Source: Desulfobotulus alkaliphilus (lineage in GTDB: Bacteria > Desulfobacterota > Desulfobacteria > Desulfobacterales > ASO4-4). Taken from it: DNA of 64,000 bases. The stretch spans positions 1 to 64,000 of the forward strand of contig NZ_VLLC01000017.1 of assembly GCF_007830435.1 (NCBI RefSeq), read 5' to 3'. The notes under the pieces were generated by a model. The model was not told where the DNA came from and searched no databases. It worked only from the letters and a program-made list of their open reading frames with translations. Position numbers and translations under genes: made by a program. Of the stretch, positions 63,757 to 64,000 are shown one piece after another; positions within the stretch are counted from its first letter, which is position 1, and each line of letters starts with the position of its first letter.

Positions 63757-64000
63757 TTATGTTCTTATGTCAATGCCGACAGAGGGTTCACTTTCCTGCG
63801 CCCTGTTTTTTCCACCGTCTCCTGCTTTTTCACAAGATACGGGCATGGCCTTGGCTACGGATACCATAGCCGGGCGAATCAGCCTGTCGTGCATGATATA
63901 TCCCTTTTGAAATGTCCGGATAACCGTATCCGGATCCGCTGCATCGGTTTCTTCGTGGGCTACGGCCATGTGATAAACAGGGTCAAATTTTTTGCCCTCC
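63757..64000 (-). CDS. grpE: GrpE, C-terminal part (gene runs off the window)
   Basis: The visible frame reads [19 protein letters not shown] and then [20 protein letters not shown], which are the conserved end of the nucleotide-exchange factor GrpE. The beginning lies beyond base 64000. The stop codon is 13 bases upstream of the dnaK start. Confidence 0.95.
   Translation of the reverse strand, partial: EGKKFDPVYHMAVAHEETDAADPDTVIRTFQKGYIMHDRLIRPAMVSVAKAMPVSCEKAGDGGKNRAQESEPSVGIDIRT

Noticed and set aside
1-64000. tRNA, rRNA or CRISPR loci
   Set aside because: No sequence resembling a tRNA cloverleaf, rRNA or a repeat-spacer array was noticed on either strand; a covariance search was not possible.

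Overview
The window is chromosomal DNA of a Gram-negative bacterium. Evidence for an outer membrane includes a TolC-type lipoprotein, lipoproteins with lipoboxes, an MltC-like transglycosylase and a tripartite RND pump. The gene content suggests a Desulfobacterota-like anaerobe that oxidises acids: a full acyl-CoA beta-oxidation operon with a CoA-transferase, two FadR-type regulators, PutA, many hybrid kinases, and several GGEEF and HD-GYP proteins. That taxonomic placement is inference. Genes are densely packed, with strong Shine-Dalgarno sites that often correct the longest-ORF start.

Layout: 1-0.4 kb, the tail of an IS1634-like transposase that has cut into a repeat; 0.6-5.4 kb, putA and a GntR regulator with a clear promoter/operator; 5.4-9.8 kb, an M23 peptidase, a hydrolase, a hemolysin-III membrane protein, an Smr protein and a FeoB-associated peptide; 10.3-14.6 kb, dinB, a YcgN/solute-binding pair and a diguanylate cyclase; 14.6-21.2 kb, an RND efflux operon; 21.8-34.1 kb, a sigma-54 activator, a stand-alone CoA-transferase-tail-like protein, and a nine-gene beta-oxidation operon (thiolase, hydroxyacyl-CoA dehydrogenase, acyl-CoA dehydrogenase, CoA-transferase A and B, a small unknown, two crotonases, an OFA transporter); 34.8-45.6 kb, kinase and HD-GYP signalling, TauE, GntR and an ArsA-like ATPase; 45.7-57.3 kb, rnd, thrS, a second kinase, Usp, NYN-CSD, PlsC, MltC-like and LPP20 lipoproteins; 57.6-64 kb, a diguanylate cyclase, an acyl-CoA ligase, dnaK and the grpE end.

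The most unusual content is between the genes. A dispersed element (called R1 here) occurs six times plus one degenerate relic. Its ends are GTAA...TTAC inverted repeats, and three copies are flanked by perfect 8-bp direct repeats (a fourth by 7/8), so these are non-autonomous transposons (MITEs). Each full copy is an imperfect palindrome along its length, and four copies have an end at or within about 16 bp of a stop codon. Two larger copies carry a pair of exactly 71-bp hairpin modules, one on each arm. A second family (R2), with TCTGATTAC ends, also shows one perfect 8-bp duplication. One R1 insertion has replaced the last residues of DinB, and others separate genes of the RND operon and dnaK from its terminator. 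No autonomous partner for R1 or R2 lies in the window.
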